Shown here: in pieces, positions 46,640 through 58,545 of the stretch
Numbering within the stretch: position 1 is the stretch's first letter
How the letters are laid out: each line of letters starts with the position of its first letter
From: Symbiodinium natans
Lineage: Eukaryota > Sar > Dinophyceae > Suessiales > Symbiodiniaceae
Assembly: GCA_905221605.1 (NCBI GenBank)
Contig: CAJNDS010002838.1
Coordinates: 82,501 to 146,500 of the forward strand
Direction of reading: 5' to 3'
DNA length: 64,000 nucleotides
Made by a program: the position numbers and the translations under genes
Notes under the pieces: generated by a model
The model's input: only the letters and a program-made list of their open reading frames with translations
Databases searched by the model: none
What the model was told of the DNA's origin: nothing

Positions 46640-46745
46640 CGTCCAGACCCCTCGGAACTGGAGAATCGTGCCTTGCAGACTGCAGAATACTGCAGACTGG
46701 GCACATCGTCTCCGAATACTTTGCCGATGTTGCCGCATCTTTGCC
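46640..46745 (-). CDS. Probable upstream exon of the SEX4-like gene
   Basis: The frame reads AATSAKYSETM and, slightly later, ARHDSPV, which correspond in place to the YSEAM...YRHELG segment just before the INYAKC exon in SEX4 proteins. The exact exon ends and the start codon were not determined; an ATG further upstream in the same frame lies at 46877. Confidence 0.5.
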
Positions 46746-47276
46746 CGCCGCAGGTTGCGCCATGGGCTCGGCTGCAGGAATACTCGCTTGGCGAGCTGTA
46801 CCCGGATGTGCTGTGCACCTTGTTTCACCACTCATTGTCCTGCTCAGAATGGGTGTATTCGACAAGAGTCTGAGCATAAGCTGCGCCAGATACCCAAACA
46901 GCCTGGCATAAGAAACTAGCTAAACGGACCCCCTCGCTCTTCCTGCAAGAGGCTGAAGTACAAAGCCAACCATGTCCACGCACTGCGAGAGCATTGCGGC
47001 ATGCTTGAAGAGAATTCTGAACACACATGAATTAAAGTCTTTTGGGCAGCCAACGAGGGAGCTACATGACGCTGATTCGAATAGTAATCACACCTTTTCT
47101 CCATGAGTCTTGAGGCAAAATCCCCCCTTTCCAGCCGCACCTCCCTATTGCCAAGAGCAAACCTTGTCCTTCGCTTCGCCATGGCATGTGACGACTGGGG
47201 GCCACGCACAAAACTGCTCATAAGTTAGATCAGATGGCTTCCGAACGCGACTGGTCCTACAGGATCCAGAACCCAC

Positions 47277-47325
47277 GATGAACCCACGGTGTACCCACGG
47301 TGTACCCACGGTGTACCCACGTGTA
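47277..47325 (+). repeat. 12-bp tandem repeat
   Basis: CCCACGGTGTAC repeats four times with small edge variation. Confidence 0.9.
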
Positions 47326-47635
47326 CCGTACAGCGCCCAAAGTCACCAATCCGCCCCCCACTGTCTCCGGGTCTTTGGCTGCCATCCAAGAATCGGACCC
47401 TTGCTGCCCCAACCCCGGGATGTTTGCAAGGCCTTTCGAAGGAAAGCAGTTGCTGTCAAACCCTCTCTTCCTTGCACTCATGCGATACTCATGTGAGACG
47501 ATCCTTCAGCGCGCCTGCCAGATTTCCCAGGTCCAGCCCCTGCAGCCCCGGCAGGTTGTTCAGCGCCGGCAGCACCTCCGAGTGAGGCTGTCAAACTGAA
47601 GTGTGGGCGGGAAGGGCACGTCCAATTCTCTCAGC

Positions 47636-49690
47636 TCAGCTTCTGGCAGTTGTTGCTGTCGTTGCTGGTGTGGGGGCCGGCTGCCCTCCAAGACCCAGAG
47701 CAGCAGTAATGGCAGCTAGCGTCGCAGGATCCAGACCTGCCAGAAGCAAGGCATGCGGCAACGAGCGGCATGGGCCTGTGGGAGCTAGATGGTGCCAATG
47801 CCGGGCCTGGGATGCTAGGCACAGCCGTCTGAGCCTTGATCACGCTGACAATGAAACAAGAACGAATCATCACCAAGGTCAACCCGTGAGGCCAAGACTG
47901 GAGGTGGCGATGGCGCAGTAGGTGCCTGCATGTTTTGACAGATATTGCCATGCCTTTGTCAAAGTCTCAGTCTCCAGCGTGGTTCGACAGAAGCCAGGGC
48001 AGCGGGTGGACAGAAACAAAATCCCACCCACCAGTCGCCAGGGCAGGGAAGCTAGACTTCTGTTACGTCGCGATGGGCTCATGCAGCTTGTCTCGCGCAC
48101 CCGAGCGTATGGGGCAGCGTGAGGAGCTGCATGGACCTCAGCATGCAGATGATCCACTGGTCACACCAGAGCGCGTTCTACCATTTATTATACTGCATGC
48201 ACGCTCGACACCAAAAGCCCGCGCCGGCCGAATTGCGCCATAACCACCTCCAATCTGCATGGGGGCTAGCTTCTGACTTCACTGCTGTCCGGATGTGCAT
48301 GCCTGCTATGGGAGGCGCTTGCGCTTGCGGTTGGGGCTGTATAAGCGCGAGGGCCTGCGGAGGCAATGACAAGTCAAAGGCATTCGTCACCTAAGGCTGC
48401 TTCCGCTCCATGTAGAACAGCCGAGCCCCAGCTGCAGCGATGGCAGCAGTGGTGCCGGGGTCGGCAGCCTCACGAACCCAGCCCAAGAGCACAACTATGG
48501 GGACCCGCGCAGTGGTCACACAACTGCGATGCGAAGTTTATTTTAGGGCAGACTTCGAAATAACAGGAGGACCCGAAAGACCTGAATGCTCAATAGCAGC
48601 TGTCGGCGGCTGCAGCGCAGCACTAATTACAGGTGTCACTGGTGTCAAAGGTCCTCGCATACTTTGCCGTCGGAGCAAGCACCTGATGCAAGTGACTGCG
48701 TCATCTCAGGCAGCAGCCACAGGTGCTGCTGCCGGCTGCGCAAATGGCGCCGCCAGCGGCGCGGGTGACACCCCCACCTAAGCCACGCCATGCAACAACA
48801 GCATTGACATCTCGCAACGGCTCTTTGGCTGCCTTGGACTTCTTACTGAATCCTTGTGATTTTCTTCAGGCTTCTCAGGCATCCCCTAAGGTCACGCATT
48901 GAGGCCTCCCACTCGAGCCTTCAGTTCATGAGCGGTGGTCAATTGCGGTCGACCAGGTTGGGCCAGATTGAGTTGAGGGCGTTGAGGGGCCCTGCACAGT
49001 CTGCTTGCCAACACCAGCCAAAGCATGGTGGAAGTATGCGGAAGTACTTTGAATTTCCAAATAAGTTCAGGTCTGTCAAAGTCTCTGCTGAGCCTCTCAC
49101 TGATGGAGCGATGGGTTGCACAAATGCCTCGTCAAAGCATCTTGCCACATGGCCCGACAAGATGCGGGGCGCATCTCACCCTAGGGCCGCTGCTGTTCCC
49201 GCAAATGGGGCGGCAGCCACAGGCGCCTGGGCCCCAGGAAAAAGAGCTCAGAAGACGCTGCTTAGATCGCGGAAGGATTGAGCGGAAGCCTCGGCCTCCA
49301 CTGTAATTTCAGGTCGAGGGGAAGCACGGAGGAGCAGGAAGATGGCATGAGAAAAGAGGAGCTTCTAGGCTATGCGACCTGGAATTCGACTCTGCTCCTG
49401 CTCGTGTGGAGCAGGTGCAAGAGACAGCAGAAGCGCTATCAGCCATCAGCACCCTCAACTCAAACAAAGGCAATGGTGTGCCCAAAGCAAGACTGCACTG
49501 GCAAAATGCAGACCACCCGCGCAACAAAGATGAACTTGCGTGCAACAATTCAATTAGCTGCCAATGCCTCTCGGGATGTCCTCTCCCAGGACATTCGACA
49601 AGAACATAACAAAAAAGCCTCTGAGGCCACAGCGGCTCCTGGGACGACAGGTGCTGGCGCTGACGGGGGCACCCCCTTAGGAAAAACACG
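47636..49690 (-). CDS. Ala/Pro-rich protein exons, unidentified
   Basis: Several short minus-strand pieces share one style: VPPSAPAPVVPGAAVASE near 49680-49625, QAPVAAAPFAGTAAALG near 49235-49185, SPAPLAAPFAQPAAAPVAAA near 48770-48705, TPVISAALQPPTAAIE near 48640-48590, DPGTTAAIAAAGARLFYMER near 48470-48405, and a final exon 47736-47636 with LDPATLAAITAALGLG and a stop. The last has a clean GGCAG|GT acceptor. The chain between pieces was not resolved. Such Ala/Pro/Gln-rich architecture is common in RNA-processing proteins, but no domain is visible here, so no function is assigned. Confidence 0.55.
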
Positions 49691-50453
49691 CAGCAGGGAA
49701 CAAACTGTGCTCTGTGTCAGGAGATCAGGATCGGAGCATTGAGCTGGTTAAGCTTGGCACCAGGGCCTGAAGAGCCGCCGCGTAGGCGGCCCAGTCCTTA
49801 CACTTAGGGCGCTGTGCCTTCCGAGGGCGGTGATCTCACATTCATGCTGCGAACCGTTTGCAGACGAGCGTCGGCCATGGCATTGGACACTGAGAAGCAA
49901 CGGCTGCGAGTTAGGTGCCCCTCTGTTGCAGGCACATTCTGTGGGACTGGTTCTCGCAACTCCACAACTCGCGGCTGCCTCAACTCAAGGATGTTTGGTA
50001 GCATTTGGGGTGATGACCACGGTTGCTTCTTGACGTGGGAACATGGCAGCATAGGTCCTCGAAGAAAAAACACTAACTAACATACACTAACACTGTCTGG
50101 GTCTGTCGGTCTCGAGCTTCTGTCTACGCAAGCTTTTACGACTCACCGTGCGGAATCGAGTTCTTGAGCCAGGAGACTTGCTTGCGTGCCATGGCACGCC
50201 AAGGACGGATACTTGGCAGACCCGAAGCAATGGAGCGAATGCAGATATGACCGTTGAATGGATACTTCTCACCCTATTGCGCCCCCTCATCATTATGTAC
50301 AAGCCGCCATCAGAGCTCCTCCATGCTTCGAAGCACCTCCGACAGGTTGGGCATTGGGAAAGGATACCTGCGAGCCTCGAAACTACAACATCGTGCGGCC
50401 TCGGCAGCACTCAGTACTCAGGGCGCTACCCTGCAGAGTTTAGGGCATGTGAC

Positions 50454-51656
50454 TCAAGTTGGCTGACATGTCCGCCCGACCTTGTCATCCCAGCTCATGT
50501 CGCACTTCGGGACATGCTTGCGCTTCTCCTTTCTTATCGCCAGCTCTGTTGCAGCCCAGGCTGCGAAGGTCTGCACATACTCCTCCCTTGTGACATTTTG
50601 ATCCTCGTCCAGATCGAAGAAGTCAACCTCCTTCGGCTTGAGGGTTCGCCTCTTCTGCTCGATGTCGTTGTAGGCCCTTTCAGCCATTGCTGTGGCATCA
50701 CCTGGCTTGGGAACTTTTGCACCATTTGCACCTGCCCAGCTCACCATATCACGCCAGCAGCCGTACAAGTCACCGATGCGCCTAAGACGCTGGTAGAAGG
50801 ATCGGTAGTACCGCACTGGCATGGGAAGGTCAAACTGCGTTGTAAGAGCAACCGTACAATCGTCTGCGGTGTTCAATGTCTCGTGTATCCAGCCTGGAGG
50901 AAAGAGGACCGCCTCACCTTCCCTCACTGTGAACTCGAACATTGGCTTCCAGCCAAGCTTGTAGGCTACGCCATCATCGAAGACCACTTCGTCGTCAGGC
51001 GACCGCCCTGCTCCTTTCGGCAGCCGTGGCACTGGCCCTATGCGCCAGCGCCGCTCCCCATGGAGCACCACGCTCAGCGTGCTGATACAGTGCGAATCCA
51101 TGTGGGCCCTTGCCCCGGTTCCCTTAGCACCAAGCCAGAACTCCGCATTGTTGAAGAGGGACTCGGCATTCTGAGGGTCCATAAATGGTGGGATGGATTC
51201 CTTGATGAGCTGGCGAATGCGCTTCACCACCTTCTTGGATCCTAAGTCGCCTTTGCCGTGCTCCCGCACACCCCAGTAAAAGGGTGCAAACGGAGGAGAC
51301 TCTGGGTCCTGTCGCAGCCGCTCCTGGGCATCTTCCCCATGCTCCAGGGAGGAAGCCCAGGCTACCTTGCCCATCTCCTGGGTGTTCCGATCCTGTGGGG
51401 CGACAGCAAGGATAATTGAATAAGATCTCATCATTTCTCATCTTGTCTGGCCTGTGGGTTCTTTACCCAGTCGTACTCCCGGCGCATCTTCGCCTCTGGA
51501 AACTCCTCCAGACAGCTGCGTCAACACTGCGGCTATCTTTCGGTTAAGCCGAACCTCCATGCAGTGTGGGTGCAGCGTGTGGCTGTCCTGAGCGAGACGT
51601 TCACATGTCCAACCTTCCAGGGCAGCGCCACTGGAGGCATTTTCCAAGATGAGCAC
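50454..51656 (-). CDS. JmjC/cupin-8 type Fe(II)/2-oxoglutarate oxygenase with EF-hand
   Basis: Exons 51656-51577, 51515-51452 and 51392-50454 (939 nt, 313 codons including the stop) join in frame. The start reads VLILENA and GWTCERLA, then CLEEFPEAKMRREYDW, typical of cupin-8/JmjC proteins. Within the long exon, AEFWLGAKGTGARAHMDSHC carries the HxD iron ligands and FPPGWIHETLNT the distal His, giving the 2-His-1-Asp metal site. LSVVLHGERRWRI is the strand between them. Near the end DLDEDQNVTREE is a canonical EF-hand calcium loop. The family hydroxylates proteins or other substrates using 2-oxoglutarate; the substrate here is unknown. Both introns are short (61 and 59 nt) with GC donors. Exons before 51656 were not found, so the N-terminus is missing. 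Confidence 0.9.
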
Positions 51657-53479
51657 CTGGCAGGGACAGGCAAAACACAGGCGACTTGAAACAAGGAATC
51701 TTATAAGCAAATTACAACAAAAAAACCTTCGCCTCGGCCTCGGCCGTAGACGTCAGAGGTTCTGCGACCCCCTGTGTCCCCACCTCTAACCTGATGCATA
51801 CCCCATCGACCTCTTTCGTTAATTTGCGCGTGGCCTGACCTGGGTGCCCACCTGACCTCTGAAGAAGCGTAACAACCTAGCTGCGACAACATCCCCATCA
51901 TTAAGAGCATGGATGGGCACTGGAAGTGAGCTCCAGGATTCTCTGCGGGATTCTTCCGGTGGGGACTCCAGGAGTGTCAATACTCCAGGGGGACCCGAGC
52001 GAGGAGTACTGGAGACCCGGGCGAGGAAAACAGCTCAGAATCTAACACCCAGGAAGAACCGAGCCCGACCTTGCCGGAGCGGGCGGCGGCCTCAAATGCC
52101 GCCGCCGTTGGGGCGCGCAGCCGGGGGGGTGCCGCGCCAGGTGCCCCTGCGTGGCCGAAGAATTGAAAGAGCTGAGAGGGGTTTGGGCGGAACAAACAAG
52201 GCGTTCTGGCCTGGATGTTTTGGATACTTTAGGGTTTGGAACGACAATTTCGGGGCAGTATTCCGAAATCCGTGGCTTCCTCAGGCCTCTAGTAACTAGT
52301 TCATGCATCACGCCTTAAGAGACGGAGCTGCGTCCCAACTCCTAGAGTCCTAGAGCAGCCGCAAGTCAAATTGGGATTGGGTGAGTTGAACAAGGGCAAG
52401 TGGTGTCCATTTCACATAGAATCCTTCGTATGTGGCTCTTGACTCAACAGGTCTTGACAGGCTGGATCTTTACTCTGTGGCTTTGTTGTCCGGATCTTAG
52501 GACTTCTCCTCGGGTCAAGGTGTTGGGTTCGCTGTGCTCAAGTCACGTATGTCGGTTGCACCTCCTCTTCGCCAGTGGACCCACGGAGGAACGACTTGTA
52601 AGGAGCTTTATCAGGATGTCGAGAGATGTACATTTGACGGTTACGGACCTCTATAAAGCTTTAACGAGCATTAATGTCCCTATGCTTATGGTATGATAAG
52701 GCCTGTGCATCCCAACCACCTCCCCCAGCCCAGGCTCCTGCAAAGTAGTCCATCTCCAACGGCTCTGCCAAGCATTCAGGGCACAGCTTGGGAAGCAGTC
52801 GGTATGAGCCCGCACCTGCCACGTGCTGGGCCCCAGCTGAGCTGCTTGGTCTAAAGTGGGCATGCTGTGTATGGGCTCTCGGCGTGCGCACATACGGCTG
52901 ACGTCCATACAGCTGACTTTCATCGGGCACCTTCTCGAAAGCAGTCAAGGAACAAGAGCAGGCCATATCTCATGGCTGCAACGGCTCCGATGCCCTCTTC
53001 GCGGCTCTCTGGGCTGAAGCATGCAGGTGCAGTGTCTTGCTGGTGGTACGGCTGCTGTGCAGGCCCTGGCTGTTTTGGTGCGGTAGTCACAGGCTTGAAA
53101 GTCTAAAGGCAAGCTTGTCGCAAACAGGCGTTCGGTCTGTCAGGTCCTGATTCACATGATGGCCCTATATATGGCCTATGACGCATGAAGGAACATGATG
53201 CAAAGCCCACTTTCATTTGTGACGGGCACTGGCTTCTTCTAGAAGCCGCAGGCACCGAGGATATCTACAAAGCTGAGGCACAAGTGTACCAAAGACGTCT
53301 GCTGCCAGGTATGCTGAATCTCTGCAAGCCCAAACGTGGCCCGCTGGCCAAACGTGGCCAGCTGGCCCAGTTTCACTGGGTCACAAGAAGGAGCTCGCTT
53401 TGGCGCTCCTACTGGATCTTCGTGCTCCACTTGAGGCGAGGATGAAGAGCCTCGGCCACTGGCGCTACAACAGCCCCTT

Positions 53480-53607
53480 GTTGTACGGTTCGTATTCTGC
53501 GGCTGAGACAGCGGCATGGTTTCTGGAACTTGCTGGTGCATGGCTTGCTGATCGTAGGCGCTGTAGGCGCCCGCCTGGTCGCCCATCCTCGGCATCCCGG
53601 CATTCAA
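53480..53607 (-). CDS. Gln/Tyr/Met-rich exon, unidentified
   Basis: Reads GMPRMGDQAGAYSAYDQQAM then HQQVPETMPLSQPQ, a prion-like composition seen in RNA-binding proteins. It resembles the exon at 55730-55830 (AYGYDAQGMTAYDPN), so both may belong to one gene spread over 57-52.7 kb. No folded domain was identified. Confidence 0.45.
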
Positions 53608-54231
53608 AGTGGTGAGCCCGATAGGATGGGAGAGCAGGAGTTTTAGCAGAGTGGGCCTAAGCTCTTCCAGGCCCGCGGCTGGTAGTCAGAACCTGCTCCG
53701 CATCAGATTGGCTGACAGCTTCTGAGCTACTTGAGGCCTCATCTCTTGCTCATCTGGACAGCATGTGTTCTTTTGCGTCCAACCTTCTACTGTTGTTGCT
53801 TAACCATGGCTTCACAAGATGTGTATTGCACCAGTACATGTAACAAGCGGAGGGTCGTGCGACTGGGGCCGAGTGCAAGGTACTCAAGAGAGGCATGTCA
53901 GGAGCTGAAGCCCTCAACCTTGTGTCAACAGGCTCTGCCGTAGCAGTGTCTTGCCTTCTCCGAGCTCCTCCTGCCACAAGATTCTATTGCCCACGGAAGC
54001 AATACTCCACAAACACAATTGGAGGAGCCGCAGCATGTAACATTGGGAACAGGGTTTGCAGCAGGCTGGAATGGGCAACGGCAGACAGGCTTCATCAGTG
54101 GGCCTGTTGACTTCAACTGTTACACCTTTAGAGAGAGTTCAGGACTGTTCATGCAAGGCCTCTGCTTCGGGCTCAGCTGATTGAGCTGCCTCATTGTGAT
54201 GCTCAGGTTGGACCAAACCACTTTCCATCAA

Positions 54232-54290
54232 CGGCCACTGCCATGCAGTCTCTTCACGATAGGTTTGTCTGACTTCTCCAGTTTGCGCTG
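54232..54290 (-). CDS. Short basic exon, unidentified
   Basis: Reads RKLEKSDKPIVKRLHGSGR after a CGACAG acceptor. Probably part of the same multi-exon gene as its neighbours; not linked in phase. Confidence 0.4.
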
Positions 54291-54967
54291 TCGAGGCCCC
54301 CACAGACGCACAGAAGTCCCAGCTTTTGCCACTGACGCCAGCAAACCTCAGTGGGACTTTTGAACCCTTTCTGTGTCGTTCACTCTTGCTCGAGTTCGTC
54401 TTCTCAAAACATGTCCCCCCGGCCCGTCACCCTAATTCCCGACCACAAGGTGACCACACCACGGCTCATCGACCCCATCTCCCCCTCTAGCCATGACTGG
54501 CAGATCTGCAAACACCATGAATAACAAGCGATGCTTGGGAACGCACACAACCTAGACATCCTTGACGGTTCTTGAGACAGTTCTTGACAGTGCTTGACAG
54601 TTCTTGACTCGACAGTTCGTGAATTTCAGAGCTCCTAGGCTGCTTGAGTTGTCGGTGGTCTAAGCCAGGCGGCCAGCCGCTGGGCAGGGCGCCACCTGAC
54701 CAGATCAGTACGAGGCCTGGTCCTTCAGAGTGAGCGACTGAAGGCTTTTCCGGGCCTGGGCCAGAAACGTTGCTGCCAGCCTGGGGCACTGGGCAGAATC
54801 TCACAAGGGCAACACTGGCTTGTTGAAATTCTTGATATGCTCGGTGCCCGGCGCAGCCCTTGGCCACTGGGCACACGAGAAACTGGCCGCTGTGAGGGGT
54901 TTGCTGACAAAGGTCACCTCCATTCCTGGCTTCCAGACGCTCCTGTGTCTAGATGTCCTCGATCCTG

Positions 54968-55500
54968 AATACTGCCAAGCCGCTCTAGGAAGTTCTGCGT
55001 GGCTTCCACTGCGATCCGATCTTTGAACGGGATCTTCTCGATGTCGATTTCACCCGTTTCCTTTGTCTGCAGAGGTCAAAGCTGCAGCTCTCACAAGGCC
55101 GAAAGGCGCAGGGTCTGCATGCATTCATGGGTCCAAGTTGTGGAAGATCGGGTCATCCATGTACCGCTGCAGCACATCAGGGCGCGGTGCGCACTCGCAG
55201 CCCAGGTGAGAGGTCCTTGGCAGTGAGTACACCTCTTGGAACAGAATGGCCTCCACAGCCTCACCACCATTGCTTCTGCTTCCACTCCAAGGCGAGCGAC
55301 AACTCTTCTTCCGGGGTCTCCTCTATAAGGCCGGTACTCTTGATAAAGGTACTGGCATGTTCCCCCTGCTTTCGGAGCAGGTACTAACTCAACCCGTCCT
55401 CTTCATGGCTGCCTCAACAATCATGTAAGCAATTTCAGTGACCGTGTTCTTGAGTCCTGACTGGCTGAGCTGTGCGACCGTGCTCGCCGGCATGTTCGTC
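54968..55500 (-). CDS. Exon cluster of an unidentified acidic protein
   Basis: Four protein-like pieces occur in order. 55500-55394 reads TNMPASTVAQLSQSGLKNTV then TEIAYMIVEAAMKRT. 55340-55270 reads EETPEEELSLALEWKQKQ. 55195-55135 reads PDVLQRYMDDPIFHNLDP. 55065-54968 reads ETGEIDIEKIPFKDRIAVEA then TQNFLERLG. All are amphipathic and acidic. The first two can be joined in phase 1 through a GT donor and a TATAG acceptor. No family is recognised. EEELSLAL resembles a ubiquitin-interacting helix, but that is only a resemblance. Confidence 0.55.
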
Positions 55501-55729
55501 CACTATCGGCTGGTCAACGCCTCACAAAGTCATTGCTGGAATCTCCCAAGCAGCGAGGCAAGGGTCACTGCACAGCTAGCCACACTCAGGCTTTCCGCAT
55601 CTGGACATCTTAACAGCTTGAGCTGAAGCTTGTTCCACGCGGTCTCAGCACCAAGCCCATTTGATCGTAATGAGCACCTGCTCCAAACTCCACAGGTGAC
55701 CCCAATGCAAATCTCAAGCCTCCGACACA

Positions 55730-55830
55730 TGCCTGTGTTTGGGTCGTATGCGGTCATGCCCTGCGCATCGTAGCCATACGCGCCATACTCACCGCCATGA
55801 TTTGCGCCACCTTTGCCAACAGGCAAACCA
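55730..55830 (-). CDS. Gly/Tyr-rich exon, unidentified
   Basis: Reads GLPVGKGGANHGGEYGAYGY then DAQGMTAYDPNTG. Gly/Tyr repeats of this kind are typical of disordered tails of RNA-binding proteins. Boundaries approximate. Confidence 0.45.
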
Positions 55831-56879
55831 GACCTCGTTGAAACTGTCGCAACGTTTAACAACTCGATACAGGCCCAGACCATTCTGGCCCCACTGCTCG
55901 TCCTGACCTTATCAGCCAGAACTTGCACCCAGACATCTTGCAAAAGAAATCCACGAGCCCTTGCACAAGCTCCCCCGGGCACGGTGACTGTACCGGTCAA
56001 CATGCTTTCCTGGAATCTTCCTGGGCAGCAGGCCGGTTCCGATGCTTTCCTCTTCCTTAAGAGGCTCCGAAGGGACACCTGAGCCGTGTGGGAGTGGAGA
56101 TAGTATGTCGACGGACACCAGAATGCAACAGGCGCATGTTTTTGCGTCACACTGGTTGTGCCGAGGCACAATAGTCCCACTGCCTGGCAGGCAAGTCAGA
56201 TTGCATCAGCTTTGACACTCGAACGCATGCGACTCTGCCCTGCAAGTCACGCAAGACATGCTCGCAAATTTGCGCGCAACAACTTCCAAGCATGTCGAAC
56301 TCCGACAGTTACATCATCCTGACTCCTGACAGAGTGGATCCCTCTACTCTGCAGCAAGTGTCGCCTGCCCTGCACGCCCAAAGCATGGTCGCGGCCGGTG
56401 GGATCGTCGGCCGCATCGAGCTTGGCACAGGTAGGGTCCTTCTCACTTTGCCGGCAAAAGTGTCGAGCAACTTCACTTCGCCCAAGCTTAAACCCGCGTC
56501 ACAACCTGACCACCACAAAGGCACCTTCCACCCAGTCATCCCCCATCGCCCAAACTTTCGATAGGTAGGCGGGTGGGGCCTCGGCACTGCCAATCCGGCA
56601 CCAGGTGAAGGGCTGACCCTGAAGAGCACACTTGGCGGTAGGATCACCTCAGCTCACTGCCAAGACGGGCTGATGCGAATTTCATTGTGCTGCTGTGTTA
56701 ACAATGGTCTGTTGTCCACGTGGACAAGACTGAAGCTGAGATGCACTGACAACCGCTCGATGTGTTTGGGACTGGCAAGGGTGGAACGCCATCTGGTGCT
56801 GGGTCCTGCAAGCAGATGGCGCTTACCGAATGACCTACTCTCAACAGTTGCAGTTGCAATCTCTTGCGTCTCCTGCGGC

Positions 56880-57060
56880 TCCACATCGGAAGGCTGGGGC
56901 ACGGGAAGCACATCGATGGACCAGGTGGTGTCCTCACTAGGCTCTGCACTGCCCTCGACGTTTCTAGATACGAGAACCAATGACATCCATCGTCCTCCAT
57001 GGCATCTTCCATCTCTTTGGCGCTAGCCTGGGAGAGCCGCGGATCAAGCTTGTGTAGAGG
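56880..57060 (-). CDS. Acidic exons, unidentified
   Basis: Pieces SAKWSRTQPLHKLDPRLSQA with KEMEDAMEDDG (about 57085-57000) and EPSEDTTWSIDVLPVPQPSD with VEPQETQEIATATVE (about 56960-56850) lie in neighbouring frames. Both look disordered and acidic; junctions were not fixed. Confidence 0.4.
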
Positions 57061-57271
57061 CTGTGTTCTGCTCCACTTAGCGCTTCCAGGTTTACATTGT
57101 GAGCTTCTTGATCTCTTCTCCTTGGCACGCCACCTCTTCATCTTCTTTCGTCGCGGTCACCCCCGACATCGCTGTGGTCTGCAATTGAATACATAAAGAA
57201 GTTGAGGACTGAGTTCACTCAGTATTCGATGCTCATCAAGGGTACAATTCTAGGCATCTTTGCTGCTCTAA

Positions 57272-57352
57272 AGACGTGTTGCGTGCCGCAGGCCTCAGCC
57301 TCTTCCATTCGCCTTAGCAGCTCTTGCTGAGCAGATGGGGGGCTGAGGGCTT
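57272..57352 (-). CDS. Short helical exon, unidentified
   Basis: Reads ALSPPSAQQELLRRMEEAEA with a preceding piece DPMEQEAQQMAVEE near 57430-57390 in another frame. Likely the 5' part of the acidic gene at 57.1-56.8 kb. Confidence 0.4.
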
Positions 57353-57972
57353 GACAACGAAAAAATATTAGCACAGGCTGAGTCACTCCTCCACCGCCAT
57401 CTGCTGGGCCTCCTGTTCCATCGGGTCATAGGACCTGGTGCAAACTGGACCTCACCATGGTTCCGGTATCCGAGGAGCTCCAGGAGCGGGGCTGTGAACG
57501 ATTTTGACGATTGGTGTAGAACAAAGGAGCGACTGGGGATGTCATCTAGACAGGGGTGATGAGGATGTAAGAGTAGTACTTGTTTGACGGCTCCGCTCGA
57601 AGGCGAGACGAGACGGCATACTTCTTGTTGCACTCCATCGAACTCTTGTTCGGGGTTCACGGTACATGCTGTTTTGCACTAAGATGCCGCATGCGAAGAC
57701 ACAGCCTCCGACTGTTCCTTGGCCGGGCATGTCACGGCCCCCACCGCAAGCCCCCGATGCTTGAGTTTCCACTGCTTGATCCCCAAGACTTGGTTCCGGA
57801 GCGGTCGTGGATCACTTCGTCTCTCTCCCGCTCTCCGTGATGAAAGTCGGGGTGCGCACTATCATATCTCACTGTCTACTTGTTGAAAGGCAGGCTGCTC
57901 CTCCTGAGGCACGTTAGGTGATACGATTTCTTCAGGTTGTCAGGTTGTCAGCTTCCCCTTAGGTTCGGAAAC

Positions 57973-58262
57973 TCTCTTCTTCTTCTTCTTCTTCTTCTTC
58001 TTCTTCTTCTTCTTCTTCTTCTTCTTCTTCTTCTTCTTCTTCTTCTTCTTCTTCTTCTTCTTCTTCTTCTTCTTCTTCTTCTTCTTCTTCTTCTTCTTCT
58101 TCTTTCTTCTTCTTCTTCTTCTTCTTCTTCTTCTTCTTCTTCTTCTTCTTCTTCTTCTTCTTCTTCTTCTTCTTCTTCTTCTTCTTCTTCTTCTTCTTCT
58201 TCTTCTTCTTCTTCTTCTTCTTCTTCTTCTTCTTCTTCTACGGGCTCTCTCTCTCTCTCTCT
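57973..58262 (+). repeat. (TTC)n microsatellite followed by (CT)n
   Basis: About 265 bases of TTC with a single phase slip near 58103, then CT repeats. On this strand the tract is almost purely pyrimidine. It produces spurious poly-Leu, poly-Ser, poly-Lys, poly-Arg and poly-Glu open frames. Confidence 0.95.
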
Positions 58263-58404
58263 CCACACGCTTGGCCCCCCAGAGGGGAGCCGCCCCGAAG
58301 GGCGCGAGAGTCCCATGTCTTGCGTCTGTTGCCGTTCCCACGGTTTTCGTGGGCGGGCTGTGGATGGGCCGTGGGCCCAGTGTTGTACCTGATACCCACT
58401 CTGT

Positions 58405-58545
58405 CTACGGGCTCTCTCTCTCTCTCTCTCTCTTGCTCTCTTCTTGTTCTGCGGACTCTCGCTCTCGCTCTCGTGCTCTCTTTCTGGCTCTCGTGCTCTC
58501 GCTCTCGCTCTCGTGCTCTCTCTCTCTCTCTCTCTCTCTCGCTCC
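58405..58545 (+). repeat. (CT)n and CTCTCG repeats
   Basis: CT runs interspersed with TCTCGCTCTCG and TCTCGTGCTC units; the phrase CTACGGGCTCTCTC also starts the CT run at 58239, so the two CT tracts share their left border. Confidence 0.85.

Noticed and set aside
50148-51245. 365-codon plus-strand frame
   Set aside because: Shadow of the long JmjC exon on the other strand, which has clear catalytic motifs.
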